The notes under the pieces are model-generated. The model did not search any database. It was not told the origin of the DNA and saw nothing but the letters and a program-made list of their open reading frames with translations. A stretch of DNA of 30,486 nt, taken from the NCBI RefSeq assembly GCF_958431955.1, contig NZ_CAUASN010000032.1:1-30486 (forward strand), in the 5' to 3' direction. This DNA is from an uncultured Adlercreutzia sp. (GTDB taxonomy: Bacteria > Actinomycetota > Coriobacteriia > Coriobacteriales > Eggerthellaceae). The position numbers were made by a program, and so were the translations under genes. Positions 16,258 through 23,793 of the stretch are shown here, one piece after another (the first letter of the stretch is position 1; each line of letters begins with the position of its first letter).

Positions 16258-16377
16258 GGTCATCTCCTGGCTCTCTCTGTCGGCGAGGCGCCCGGGCGGC
16301 CGTGGCCGTCCCGTTGCGCTCCCGTTACCAAGCTGTAGATAACTGCCGATTATATACCCAAGCCAGGGCGGAGAAAA
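16258..16377 (-). promoter_or_regulatory. Promoter and leader of surface protein A
   Basis: The -10 is TATAAT (16349-16354) within GGTATATAATC. Seventeen bp upstream lies only a weak -35 (TTTTCT, 16372-16377), so an activator or alternative sigma recognition is possible. The leader of about 85 nt contains TTGGTAACGGGAGCGCAAC and ends with AGGAG. The same elements stand before gene B (22666-22785). The remaining gap to brnA (16378-16478) shows the start of the same conserved upstream block and no gene. Confidence 0.7.
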
Positions 16378-16478
16378 GCATGAGTTTCCCCGTTGTAGAA
16401 AGAAAGGCCGCATAAGACAGTCCGTTGGGGCTCAGACTCCATCGCCGCGGACAATGGCCCGGCTCTGGAATCCTGGCA

Positions 16479-16754
16479 TCATGCCGTTTTGCGCCGCTCG
16501 ATCTCCTGATCGGCCCTGTCGACGAGCCAGTTGTTTATAACCGCTTTCCTGCTGATTCCTCGACGGCTCGCCTCGTCGTCCATGAGCTCCACGAGCCACG
16601 CCGGCAGCGTGGCATTGACGACACGCTGCTCATCATTGCGAACAGGGTGCAGGATTTCTGCGGCAGGAGCCTGGAACAGCGTGCTCACGTCTCCCCCCTC
16701 ATCGACATAGCGCTCGAATTCAGCCATATCCATTTCAGCGATTGGCTTTGTCAT
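16479..16754 (-). CDS. brnA: BrnA-like ribbon-helix-helix antitoxin
   Basis: This 91-residue protein would bind and neutralise the toxin encoded just upstream and repress their shared promoter. Its C-terminal half, RVVNATLPAWLVELMDDEAS followed by RRGISRKAVINNWLVDRAD, resembles a CopG/ribbon-helix-helix DNA-binding domain. The acidic N-terminal half (MDMAEFERYVDEGGD) would contact the toxin. ATG 16754 is chosen because AGGAGG lies 9 nt upstream, inside the toxin gene. A longer frame open to 16904 only reads through brnT. It overlaps brnT by 20 bp, so translation is probably coupled. Assignment to BrnA rests on the partner and layout more than on sequence, and another RHH antitoxin family is possible. 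Confidence 0.8.
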   Translation of the reverse strand: MTKPIAEMDMAEFERYVDEGGDVSTLFQAPAAEILHPVRNDEQRVVNATLPAWLVELMDDEASRRGISRKAVINNWLVDRADQEIERRKTA

Positions 16755-17004
16755 ACACCGAAGCCTCCTTTGCTGTCGCCCTTCTAACAGAGACGATGCG
16801 GACGGACTCGCCTCGTGCGGCATACACCACCACCCAGCAGCACCCCGCGTAACGTGCAAGGCCGACGAATCGCTCCTCGCCGCCCTTACGTACGGACGTG
16901 GCAATCATATTGCGATCGCGCCAAAGTTCCTGCGCCTCATCGAAATCGATGCCGTGCTTTTCGAGGTTCGATTCACTTTTCCGAGCATCGTATTCAAACC
17001 GCAT
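16735..17004 (-). CDS. brnT: BrnT-family toxin (DUF497)
   Basis: BrnT toxins are RelE-like ribonucleases that inhibit translation. This 89-residue protein has the family pattern: FEYDARKSESNLEKHGIDFD at residues 3-22, EAQELWRD, then a beta-rich core RFVGLARYAGCCWVVVYAAR and the end VRIVSVRRATAKEASVYDKA. Length is normal for the family. AGGGAG precedes the ATG at 17004. Toxin before antitoxin is the usual order for brnTA. The pair sits alone between two adhesin genes, behind an AT-rich upstream region unlike the rest of the window, which suggests separate acquisition. Confidence 0.9.
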   Translation of the reverse strand: MRFEYDARKSESNLEKHGIDFDEAQELWRDRNMIATSVRKGGEERFVGLARYAGCCWVVVYAARGESVRIVSVRRATAKEASVYDKANR

Positions 17005-17131
17005 TATAACTCCCTTTGGTATTTATTGTATACCTATTCAATACTCATAATAATTTATCGTCAATATGTTACCAATAAACGATATTGCAAATAACATCTG
17101 ATGTAATTCGATAGGTAATTGTTGATCAACA
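17005..17131 (-). promoter_or_regulatory. AT-rich promoter/operator region of brnTA
   Basis: This is the most AT-rich stretch of the window. It holds inverted repeats suitable for an RHH repressor: GGTAT-N7-ATACC (17018-17034), ACATC-T-GATGT (17094-17104 region) and the 12-bp palindrome TGTTGATCAACA (17120-17131). On the minus strand TTGACG and a TATACAAT-like element are present, but spacing does not single out one promoter. Confidence 0.5.
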
Positions 17132-17152
17132 GAAGAGATACACTGGTGGCTT

Positions 17153-17184
17153 GTAAAGAAAAGGAGCCGCCTCAGGCGGCTCCT
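17153..17184 (-). terminator. Rho-independent terminator of surface protein B
   Basis: A perfect 10-bp stem (AGGAGCCGCC / GGCGGCTCCT, 17162-17184) with a 3-nt loop is followed on the minus strand by TTTTCTTT. It lies about 37 nt past the gene stop. This is the clearest terminator in the window. Confidence 0.92.
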
Positions 17185-17220
17185 CTATCGAGAGCATTTG
17201 CAGTTAGCGCGGTCGCGAGA

Positions 17221-20200
17221 CTAGCGTATGGATTTCTTGTCCCAGCGCTGACGCCGCGCGACGAGGGCGACGACGACCGCGCCGGCGGCGAGGGCCGCGA
17301 GCGCCAGGGGGATGGCGGCGGCCAGCATGTCGTCGCCGGTCTGGGCGAGGCGGATGCGGGTCTTGCCGGAGCCGTCCCCGGATCCGGAGCCGTCGTCGGA
17401 GCCGCTGCCGTCGGGGCCGGGGGCCTCGGCGAGCACGCCGCCCGACGAGTCCGTGCCGGGGGCGTAGGCCGGCTCGCCGGCGTTGTCCATGCCGGGGTGC
17501 TCCTTCAGGAACGCGTCCCAGCCCTCGGAGGGGTCGAAGGGCTCGCCGGGGGCGGGGCGCTCGGCGCCCTCGCCCACCGTGCCCAGGTCCACGCCGGCCG
17601 GGGTGGTGCCGTGGGCCGAGGCCACGTTGCCGATGTCGGCGCCGACGGCCTCGGCGGTCACCTCGCACTCGAAGGTGAGCACCGCCGTCCTCCCGCCGGC
17701 CAGGTCGCCCGCGGTCACGGCGAGCACGCGGGTGGCGGGATCGTAGGCGGAGTCGGGTACCTCGCGCTCGGAGCCGTCGGGGGCAGTGAGCCTGATCGTG
17801 CCGGAGAGCGGGTCCACGCCGAGGGGCAGCACGTCGCGGACGACGGCGCCGTACCACATGGTGTGCGGGCCGGAGTTGGAGAGCGTCACCGTGTAGCGCA
17901 CGGTGTCGCCCACGGCCGTGGTGCCGTCGTCCCGCGTGAGGTTCTCGGCGGTCTTGGCGACCTTCACGTCGGCCGGCCCGGCCTCGTCGTCCTCGAGCTT
18001 GGGGCTCGCCGGCAGCACGGGCGGCATGTCGGGGTCGGAGGCCGGCGGCGTGCTGATAAGCTCGTCCTCGATCTCCTCCCAGGGCTTGGTGGGAGTGAAG
18101 GGTGTGCCGGGCTTCGGCTTCTCGTAGGGCTCGCCCTCCCCGTCCGGGTCGGTCGGGTGCTCCCGCTCCCACTCGTCGGTGGGCGTGGTGCCGAGCGTGC
18201 CGCCCTCCACGACGGGATCCGTCGGACGGCTGCTCGGATTATCAGGATCCTGCGGCTCGCGGGTCTCCGGCGTGGAGGTCACCTCCACATCGAAGATGAG
18301 CTTCGCGCTCTCCCCGAAATAGAGGTCGCCGCCGTTCACGGCGATGACGCCGGTCTTCGGGTCGTAGGCGCTGTCGGGCACGTCGTGGACGTTGCCCTCG
18401 GCGTCGACGAGCTTGATGGTGCCGGGCTTGGGCTCCATGCCCTCGGGCAGGGTGGCCTTGATGACGGCGTCGGCGAGCTTGGAGTCGGGGCCCTGGTTGG
18501 TGGCGGTCACCGTCACGGTGAGCGTGTCGCCCACGAGGAACCGATCGTCGCCGTGGTCGTCGCCCTTCTCCTTCTGCTCCACCGTGACCGTGGTCACGAT
18601 GTCGGCCGCCGCGGGGTCCTTGGGCAGGACGGGGGTGGGCTCGTCCGGCGGGAACTTGCCCGTCTCGGGATCCTTGTCGCCCTCGCCCACCACGACGATG
18701 TCCACGTCGGGCACGAGCTTGGTCGGCGGCACGGCCTCCTCGCCGGGGGCCAAATCCGCCTCGTCCTTGCCGTAGCCGCCCGAGCCCGCGGGCTCGTTCG
18801 TTATCTCGGGGAGCTTGCCGTCCTCCGGGCGATCGCCGAGCCCTTCGTCCTCGGACACCGTGGCGCAAAAGCGCACCGAGGTGGACTGGCCGCCGTACAC
18901 CGTGCCGACGCCCTTGGTGAGCGTGGGGGCGACGTAGCTGAAGTCGCCCTGCTTCACGTCGGACCACGCGAGCCCGTCCCAGTCGAAGCCCTCGTAGAAG
19001 GCATCGGAGCCGAGGGAGGTGCTCTTGTCGGTGCGCGTGGCGTAGTTGGCCGCGATCTCCACCGAATCGGCGTCGAAGGCGAGCTTCGAGTCGATGGCGT
19101 CCGCGAGCTCGGCGCCCTGCCAGGCGGAGCCGGGCGTGAGGTTCAGGCCGGTGACCGTGTACTCGATCACGTCGCCGGGGCGCGGGGGCGTGTGGGAGCG
19201 CCCGGCCGAGGATCGGGCCGCACTCGCGAAGGCCTCGCCCTCCCCTGCGGCCAGCGCCGCCGCGCCGCGCGCCATGAGGGCCGCGGCCGGCTCGGGAGCC
19301 GCCTCGCCGAGGGCCGTCAGGTTGCGCCAGGTGAGGCGTATCTGCACCTGGGGCTTGATGGAGGGGTCGGGCCGCACGTTCACCGTGAGGATGTACTTGA
19401 TGCCGGTGAACAGGGCGTTCGCCTTCTGCTCCAACGTGATGACCGAGGTGCCGCAGCTGTTCACCTGGATCTGTAGCTTCCCGTCCTCGTCGAGGGCGGG
19501 GCTGCCGTCCTCGCCGCGCACCAGGTCGGCCACCGCCGTGTTGGAGGTGGTGAAGCCGCCGGGCGCCGAGGAGGAGGACGTGATGGCCATCTTGAAGAAG
19601 TCGTCAACCTCGGCGTCCGCCTTGTGGAAGTCGCCGTAGCTGACGTTGATGGTCTTGCGCACCACCTGCATCTTGCCCGTGGGGTTGTCCGGGTCGGGCG
19701 TGGGGTTGGGCGTGTCTGTGACCTCCACCTTGTCGGGATCGTCGGGGGTGACCGTACCCTCGGGCTTCACCGGCACGATGGTGGTGGGCTTGCTCGCCTC
19801 GTTGTCGGGATTGGCCTCGGTGCCCTCCACGTAGTTCTTGTCGGGGATGTACTGTACCGTCACCTTGTGCTCGTTGCCCTGGCCCGAGGTCTCCAGCACG
19901 TCGAGCGCGCCGTCGAGGCGTGTCGGATCGAGGTAGTAGACCACCTGCGTCTCCCACCGGCCCGCCTCGCCGGCCACGGCCGAGGGGGTGTTCGCCGACG
20001 CCTCCGTCGCGCCCTCCTGAATGGCGAAGGTGGAGCCGGCCGACGCCTCCACCGCCTCCTTCGTGAGGGCCACCGGCTCGCCCACGGGCTTGCCGTCGAT
20101 GAGCACCTGGAAGCTGCCCGTGGGGGCCTTGCAGGTGACGGCCGTGCCCTTGGCCGAGCGCACCGTGAAGGCCACGCGCAGGCGGTTGCCGGGCTCGGCG

Positions 20201-22665
20201 TCGGTCTCCTTCACCAGTTCGTAGTCGTAGGCGTCGTCGGAGACCTTCTTCAGGCGCACCCAGGCGGTACCGTCCTTCTCGGCGATCTTCACCACGGCGG
20301 GCACCGGGGTCACCGACGACCAGCCGGTGATGCGGTGGCCCCAGTAGTTCTCCTGGAAGCCGGGGGTCTCGGCGAACTGCTTCGAGACGAGCTGGAAGCG
20401 GAAGGTGCCGGTGTCGGCCGGCATTTTGCCCTCGCGGACCACCTCGCTGCCCGGCAGCGGGCTTCCGCCCACGGAGTCGTAGGCCTGGTAGCTCACCTCG
20501 ATCTTTTCGGGATCGTCGAGAAGCTTGCCGTTGGTCTCGAAGGGCGTGGTGTCGATGGGCTTTTCCTTCGACACGGTGAGCATCTCGAAGGGAAGGCCGT
20601 CGTAGGGCTTGTTGAGATCGGAGAAGTACTCCTTCTGCTCGTCGGTGAGCTTCTCCACGTCGATGTCGATGTAGCGCTTCAGGACGGAGCCCTGGTCGCC
20701 GCCAACCTCCTCCACGTACATGGGCTCGATGTCGTGCTCGACGCCGGCGGCGTCGCGGTAGGACATGGTCACGGTGACGTTCTTGCCCGTGGCGCTCTCG
20801 GGCAGCCACAGGTAGAGCTTGCCGTCGTCGAGATAGGAGGGGGAACCGTAATTCTGCGCCTGGTTGTCGATCTCGAGCTTCCACTTGGTGACGGGGACTG
20901 TCTTGTTCTCCCCCACGTTGAACTCGCTCGACAGGTCGATGGTGAGCATCTGCACCTTGTCGCTATCGGGGAGGAACGTGCGCTTGCTTACGTCCGGATC
21001 GTTCGGGTCGCCGCCCGTAACGCGCTCCACATCGGCCCACGAGGAGATTCCCTGGGTGTTGAAGGCAGTGTCGCCGATACCTTGGAACATGCTCGCCTCA
21101 CACTGGACCGATCCGCCGGTGATGATGGTGTAGCCGAGGCGCGCGCCGATGCTGAAGAGCTGCGGCGGTGCGCTGCCGTAGGTCACCGTGGTGAGCAGCG
21201 TGCCGCCGGTCACGAGGATAACATGGTCTTTGTTCGACGCGGGCCCGTGGGCGCAGCTCTGGCCGAAGGCGTTGCCGTGACCACCGTTGGTGGCCTTCAC
21301 GAAACCGCCGTTGAGCGTGATGTCGCCCGCCACGCTGTGATAGTGATCGGAGCCGACATACTGCTGGTTGGCCGTGTAGTACTCAGACGTTGCCGGCGCG
21401 GGCCCGTACCAACTGAAGGATCCCGAGTCCGCCTCGTTGTCCGGAATCTCGATGGCATCCGCTTTCGCCGTGCAGGCCATATTGGCGCTCGTCGTCAGGT
21501 ACCCGAGTGCCGCACCGATACCAGTGCCGCAGTAGCCTCCCCGCGCATCGACCTTTCCCCCGTTGATAGTGATGACCGTGCCGGAGCCGCCCGATCCCGC
21601 GCCGAGGCCCGAGCCGTTCGACTCGCTTGCCACTGCGAGGTAGACGGAGGTGCTGATATCGCCGCCGTTGATGACGAGCGTGCCGGCATTCTCCTTCGGA
21701 CCCGATCCGATGCCGGAGGAGTAGTAGCCGCCGGCCGCGACGAGCTTTCCGGGCTGCGCCGGCTCGAGCGTTGACAGGGCGTCGCCGGCCTTTACCGTCT
21801 GGCCGCCGAGCAGCGTCGCGTCAGTCCCTACCATGCCGTTCACTGGCGTGACGATGTCGTCGAGGTTGAACTTAGAGCCGCCGGCCTTCACGTTCGTGAT
21901 CGAGTCGTCGATAACGAGGACGGAACCCCAGCCGCAGCGAATGGCAGGCCACTGGGCAGTTACCGGGGAAACGCTCAGAGTATTGGTAGAGCCGTCTGCC
22001 AAGGTGAGGTACAGCGAGGTCTTGTCTTTGATTTGGTTGGCGTTCTTAACCTTCACCCCGTCGCCATCTTCGTCGGAGTTGGTGATCATGTTGATGGGCG
22101 ACGCCGTGGAGGTGGCGATGGTGACCCCCGCAAGGGTGAGGTCGGCCTTTACGCCGGCATCGATCTGGATGGTATGGGCCGTCTGCGCCGGCGTGCTCAC
22201 CGTGAGGGGCGTCGAGGTGAGGATGTGGAGGGTCGCGCCGTCGAAGAAGAAGTCGCCGTCGCCGGCCGTGAGGCTGGTGGCGGCCTTGCCGCCCGAGACG
22301 GTGAAGCCGCCGGCAGTGGTTCCCCCGTCGGCCTGGGCGGAGGGCTCGTTCGCCTCCGTGGAGGCGGCGGCGCGGGCCACGCGTTCGAGATGCTGGGCCC
22401 CGAGACTCGCCGCGCGAGCAGCGCCGTCGGGGGCGTCCTCGGGCTCGGTCTCGACCGAGGGCTCGACATCGGCCTCGCCCGCTCCCGCGTCCGACACGGC
22501 GCCGTCGAAGTCGCCGCCGGGATCTATCTCAGAAGCGAGGGGGGGGGTAGGCGCGTTTTCCTCGTCCGCGTAGGCCGCGGGCGCCGAGACGGGCATCATG
22601 AGCCCGCAGGCGAGCACGGCCGCCATGGCGGCGCGGAGGACGGCGCTCCGGTTGGTCTTCCTCAT
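17221..22665 (-). CDS. Giant sortase-anchored surface protein B with poly-C tract (putative phase-variable adhesin)
   Basis: This 1814-residue paralogue has the same plan as protein A. A signal peptide (1-33, ending APAAYA) is followed by an acidic stretch and a Gly-rich N-terminal region with INGG repeats and the shared markers IDAGVKADLTLAGV and RCGWGS. Then come a domain with KLYLWLPESATGK, an MBG-like domain (NKPYDGLPFEML), an Ig-like domain (PTGSFQVLIDGK), three DUF11-like modules, LAQTG (1773-1777), a hydrophobic helix and a basic tail. ATG 22665 has AGGAG 6 nt upstream; the open frame continues to 22740, but that would run through the promoter. The C9 tract covers codons 40-43 (TPPL). 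It has its own promoter and terminator, so it is a single transcription unit. Binding target unknown. Confidence 0.88.
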   Translation of the reverse strand: MRKTNRSAVLRAAMAAVLACGLMMPVSAPAAYADEENAPTPPLASEIDPGGDFDGAVSDAGAGEADVEPSVETEPEDAPDGAARAASLGAQHLERVARAAASTEANEPSAQADGGTTAGGFTVSGGKAATSLTAGDGDFFFDGATLHILTSTPLTVSTPAQTAHTIQIDAGVKADLTLAGVTIATSTASPINMITNSDEDGDGVKVKNANQIKDKTSLYLTLADGSTNTLSVSPVTAQWPAIRCGWGSVLVIDDSITNVKAGGSKFNLDDIVTPVNGMVGTDATLLGGQTVKAGDALSTLEPAQPGKLVAAGGYYSSGIGSGPKENAGTLVINGGDISTSVYLAVASESNGSGLGAGSGGSGTVITINGGKVDARGGYCGTGIGAALGYLTTSANMACTAKADAIEIPDNEADSGSFSWYGPAPATSEYYTANQQYVGSDHYHSVAGDITLNGGFVKATNGGHGNAFGQSCAHGPASNKDHVILVTGGTLLTTVTYGSAPPQLFSIGARLGYTIITGGSVQCEASMFQGIGDTAFNTQGISSWADVERVTGGDPNDPDVSKRTFLPDSDKVQMLTIDLSSEFNVGENKTVPVTKWKLEIDNQAQNYGSPSYLDDGKLYLWLPESATGKNVTVTMSYRDAAGVEHDIEPMYVEEVGGDQGSVLKRYIDIDVEKLTDEQKEYFSDLNKPYDGLPFEMLTVSKEKPIDTTPFETNGKLLDDPEKIEVSYQAYDSVGGSPLPGSEVVREGKMPADTGTFRFQLVSKQFAETPGFQENYWGHRITGWSSVTPVPAVVKIAEKDGTAWVRLKKVSDDAYDYELVKETDAEPGNRLRVAFTVRSAKGTAVTCKAPTGSFQVLIDGKPVGEPVALTKEAVEASAGSTFAIQEGATEASANTPSAVAGEAGRWETQVVYYLDPTRLDGALDVLETSGQGNEHKVTVQYIPDKNYVEGTEANPDNEASKPTTIVPVKPEGTVTPDDPDKVEVTDTPNPTPDPDNPTGKMQVVRKTINVSYGDFHKADAEVDDFFKMAITSSSSAPGGFTTSNTAVADLVRGEDGSPALDEDGKLQIQVNSCGTSVITLEQKANALFTGIKYILTVNVRPDPSIKPQVQIRLTWRNLTALGEAAPEPAAALMARGAAALAAGEGEAFASAARSSAGRSHTPPRPGDVIEYTVTGLNLTPGSAWQGAELADAIDSKLAFDADSVEIAANYATRTDKSTSLGSDAFYEGFDWDGLAWSDVKQGDFSYVAPTLTKGVGTVYGGQSTSVRFCATVSEDEGLGDRPEDGKLPEITNEPAGSGGYGKDEADLAPGEEAVPPTKLVPDVDIVVVGEGDKDPETGKFPPDEPTPVLPKDPAAADIVTTVTVEQKEKGDDHGDDRFLVGDTLTVTVTATNQGPDSKLADAVIKATLPEGMEPKPGTIKLVDAEGNVHDVPDSAYDPKTGVIAVNGGDLYFGESAKLIFDVEVTSTPETREPQDPDNPSSRPTDPVVEGGTLGTTPTDEWEREHPTDPDGEGEPYEKPKPGTPFTPTKPWEEIEDELISTPPASDPDMPPVLPASPKLEDDEAGPADVKVAKTAENLTRDDGTTAVGDTVRYTVTLSNSGPHTMWYGAVVRDVLPLGVDPLSGTIRLTAPDGSEREVPDSAYDPATRVLAVTAGDLAGGRTAVLTFECEVTAEAVGADIGNVASAHGTTPAGVDLGTVGEGAERPAPGEPFDPSEGWDAFLKEHPGMDNAGEPAYAPGTDSSGGVLAEAPGPDGSGSDDGSGSGDGSGKTRIRLAQTGDDMLAAAIPLALAALAAGAVVVALVARRQRWDKKSIR
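17831..18048 (-). repeat. 218-bp exact block shared by proteins B and C
   Basis: This stretch is identical with 24425-24642 and covers the start of the third DUF11-like module and the spacer before it. Bases 17830 and 18049 differ from the partner copy, which marks the edges of the block. Confidence 0.9.
22539..22547 (-). repeat. G9/C9 homopolymer in surface protein B, candidate slipped-strand switch
   Basis: Nine C on the coding strand lie at Thr40-Leu43. One C fewer brings TAG (22524-22526) into frame, and one more brings TGA (22529-22531). The 25 bp 22525-22549 match gene A exactly, although the coding sequence on both sides differs. Confidence 0.85.
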
Positions 22666-22785
22666 GGCATTCTCCTGGCTCTCTCTATAGCCGGCGCAAC
22701 CGGCTCGGCTGTGGCCGCCCTGTTGCGCTCCCGTTACCAAACTGTAGGTAAATTCTGATTATATACCCAAGCCAGAGCGGAGAAA
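22666..22785 (-). promoter_or_regulatory. Promoter and leader of surface protein B
   Basis: TATAAT (22758-22763) lies in a block that closely matches the upstream region of gene A, from the GTAGAAAGAA segment near 22804 down to AGGAG. Shared parts include TTGGTAACGGGAGCGCAAC in the leader. The -35 is again weak. The two genes are therefore likely to respond to the same regulator. Confidence 0.7.
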
Positions 22786-22811
22786 AGCATGAGTTTTCCC
22801 ATCGTAGAAAG

Positions 22812-22835
22812 AAGAGCCGCGCAGCGGCGGCTCTT
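22812..22835 (-). terminator. Terminator of dapB
   Basis: A perfect 9-bp stem (AAGAGCCGC / GCGGCTCTT) with a 6-nt loop lies about 40 nt past the dapB stop and is followed by CTTTCT on the minus strand. It separates dapB from surface gene B. Confidence 0.75.
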
Positions 22836-22877
22836 CCCTCGCGAGGCGGTTTCGGGCAGGCGCCCGCGCCGCTTCTC

Positions 22878-23651
22878 CTAATCCATGAAGGTCTCGAGCC
22901 CCACGATGAGCCCCTCGCGCTCCCCCACGCTGCGGATGCCCAGAAGCACGCCGGGCATGTAGGAGGTGCGGTCCCACGAGTCGTGGCGGATGGTGAGCGT
23001 CTGGCCGAGGGAGCCGAAAATGACCTCCTGGCTGGCCACGTAGCCCATGGAGCGGACCGCGTGCACCGGCACGCCCTCGACGAGCGCACCGCGGGCGCCC
23101 GCGGCACCGGGCATCTCGGTCTCGCGGCCGGGCGCTTCGCTGACCCGGGGGCTGCGGGCCTCGGCGATGAGCTGGGCCGTGCGCACGGCCGTGCCCGAGG
23201 GGGCGTCCTTCTTGTTGCAGTGGTGGAACTCGATGACCTCGGCCTCGGGGAAGTAGGGCGCGGCGGCCTTCGCGAACTCCATCATGAGCACGGCGCCCGT
23301 GGTGAAGTTCGGCGCGTAGAACAGGCAGGCGCCGTCGGCCGCGCTTCCCGCCAGCTCTTCGAGCGTCTCATTGGAGAGGCCCGTGGTGCCCACCACGCAA
23401 TCGACGCCGCGGGGCAGCGCCACGGCCAGGTTGGCGGCCACGACGCTCGGCTGCGTGAAGTCTACGAGCACATCGGCCGGGACGGCGTCGAGGGCCTCCT
23501 CGACCGTGGCGAAGACGGGGAACGCGCCCTCCCCGCCGGCGGCGTGCGGGTCGATGCCGCAGGCGACCTCCATGTCCTCGGCGGCGGTGACGGCGTCGAC
23601 CACGGCGCTTCCCATGCGTCCGGCACAGCCTGCGACGGCGACTCGTATCAT
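22878..23651 (-). CDS. dapB: 4-hydroxy-tetrahydrodipicolinate reductase DapB
   Basis: DapB reduces the DapA product with NAD(P)H in the diaminopimelate/lysine pathway. The 257-residue protein starts MIRVAVAGCAGRMG, with the GxxGxxG nucleotide-binding loop, and has VDFTQPS, VVGTTGLS, the catalytic EFHHCNKKDAPSGTA segment and a C-terminal GVLLGIRSV. ATG 23651 follows AAGGAGG by 8 nt; an upstream ATG at 23687 would only add a non-conserved stretch and overlaps the -10. It has its own promoter and terminator and stands as a single gene between surface genes C and B. Confidence 0.96.
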   Translation of the reverse strand: MIRVAVAGCAGRMGSAVVDAVTAAEDMEVACGIDPHAAGGEGAFPVFATVEEALDAVPADVLVDFTQPSVVAANLAVALPRGVDCVVGTTGLSNETLEELAGSAADGACLFYAPNFTTGAVLMMEFAKAAAPYFPEAEVIEFHHCNKKDAPSGTAVRTAQLIAEARSPRVSEAPGRETEMPGAAGARGALVEGVPVHAVRSMGYVASQEVIFGSLGQTLTIRHDSWDRTSYMPGVLLGIRSVGEREGLIVGLETFMD

Positions 23652-23685
23652 AAGCGGTTCCTCCTTCGTGTCGGCGAATGGGCCC

Positions 23686-23714
23686 ATTGTAGCGAAACGG
23701 GGGAGCCGCGTTAA
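23686..23714 (-). promoter_or_regulatory. dapB promoter
   Basis: On the minus strand TTAACG (23709-23714) and TACAAT (23686-23691) are 17 bp apart. The -35 lies inside the hairpin that ends the upstream surface gene, so terminator and promoter overlap. Confidence 0.6.
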
Positions 23715-23726
23715 GCGACTCCCCCG
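23698..23726 (-). terminator. Terminator of surface protein C
   Basis: A 12-bp stem with one G.U pair (CGGGGGAGTCGC / GCGGCTCCCCCG) and a 5-nt loop is followed by TTTCGCT on the minus strand. It lies about 67 nt past the gene stop. Confidence 0.8.
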
Positions 23727-23793
23727 CTATCGGATGCCTGTCATGCGGCGGCTGGCCCCCTTCCGACGGAAAGGGATCGCGGCGGCCGCGGGG

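Noticed and set aside
16258..16413. Longer N-terminus for surface proteins A and B (frames open to 16413 and 22740)
   Set aside because: The extension would run through the TATAAT promoter and leader. The AGGAG-spaced ATG directly before a good signal peptide is the better start.
16755..16904. Longer N-terminus for brnA
   Set aside because: It only reads through brnT in another frame. A strong AGGAGG precedes the internal ATG at 16754.
17119..19476. Long plus-strand frames opposite the surface genes (also 11077-12642, 13186-15066, 23371-25731, 26218-28809)
   Set aside because: They mirror repetitive coding DNA of the surface proteins. They resemble each other only because the sense genes do, and none shows a domain.
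23652..23687. Upstream ATG of dapB at 23687
   Set aside because: It overlaps the likely -10 and adds residues not found in the family. ATG 23651 has AAGGAGG and the conserved start.
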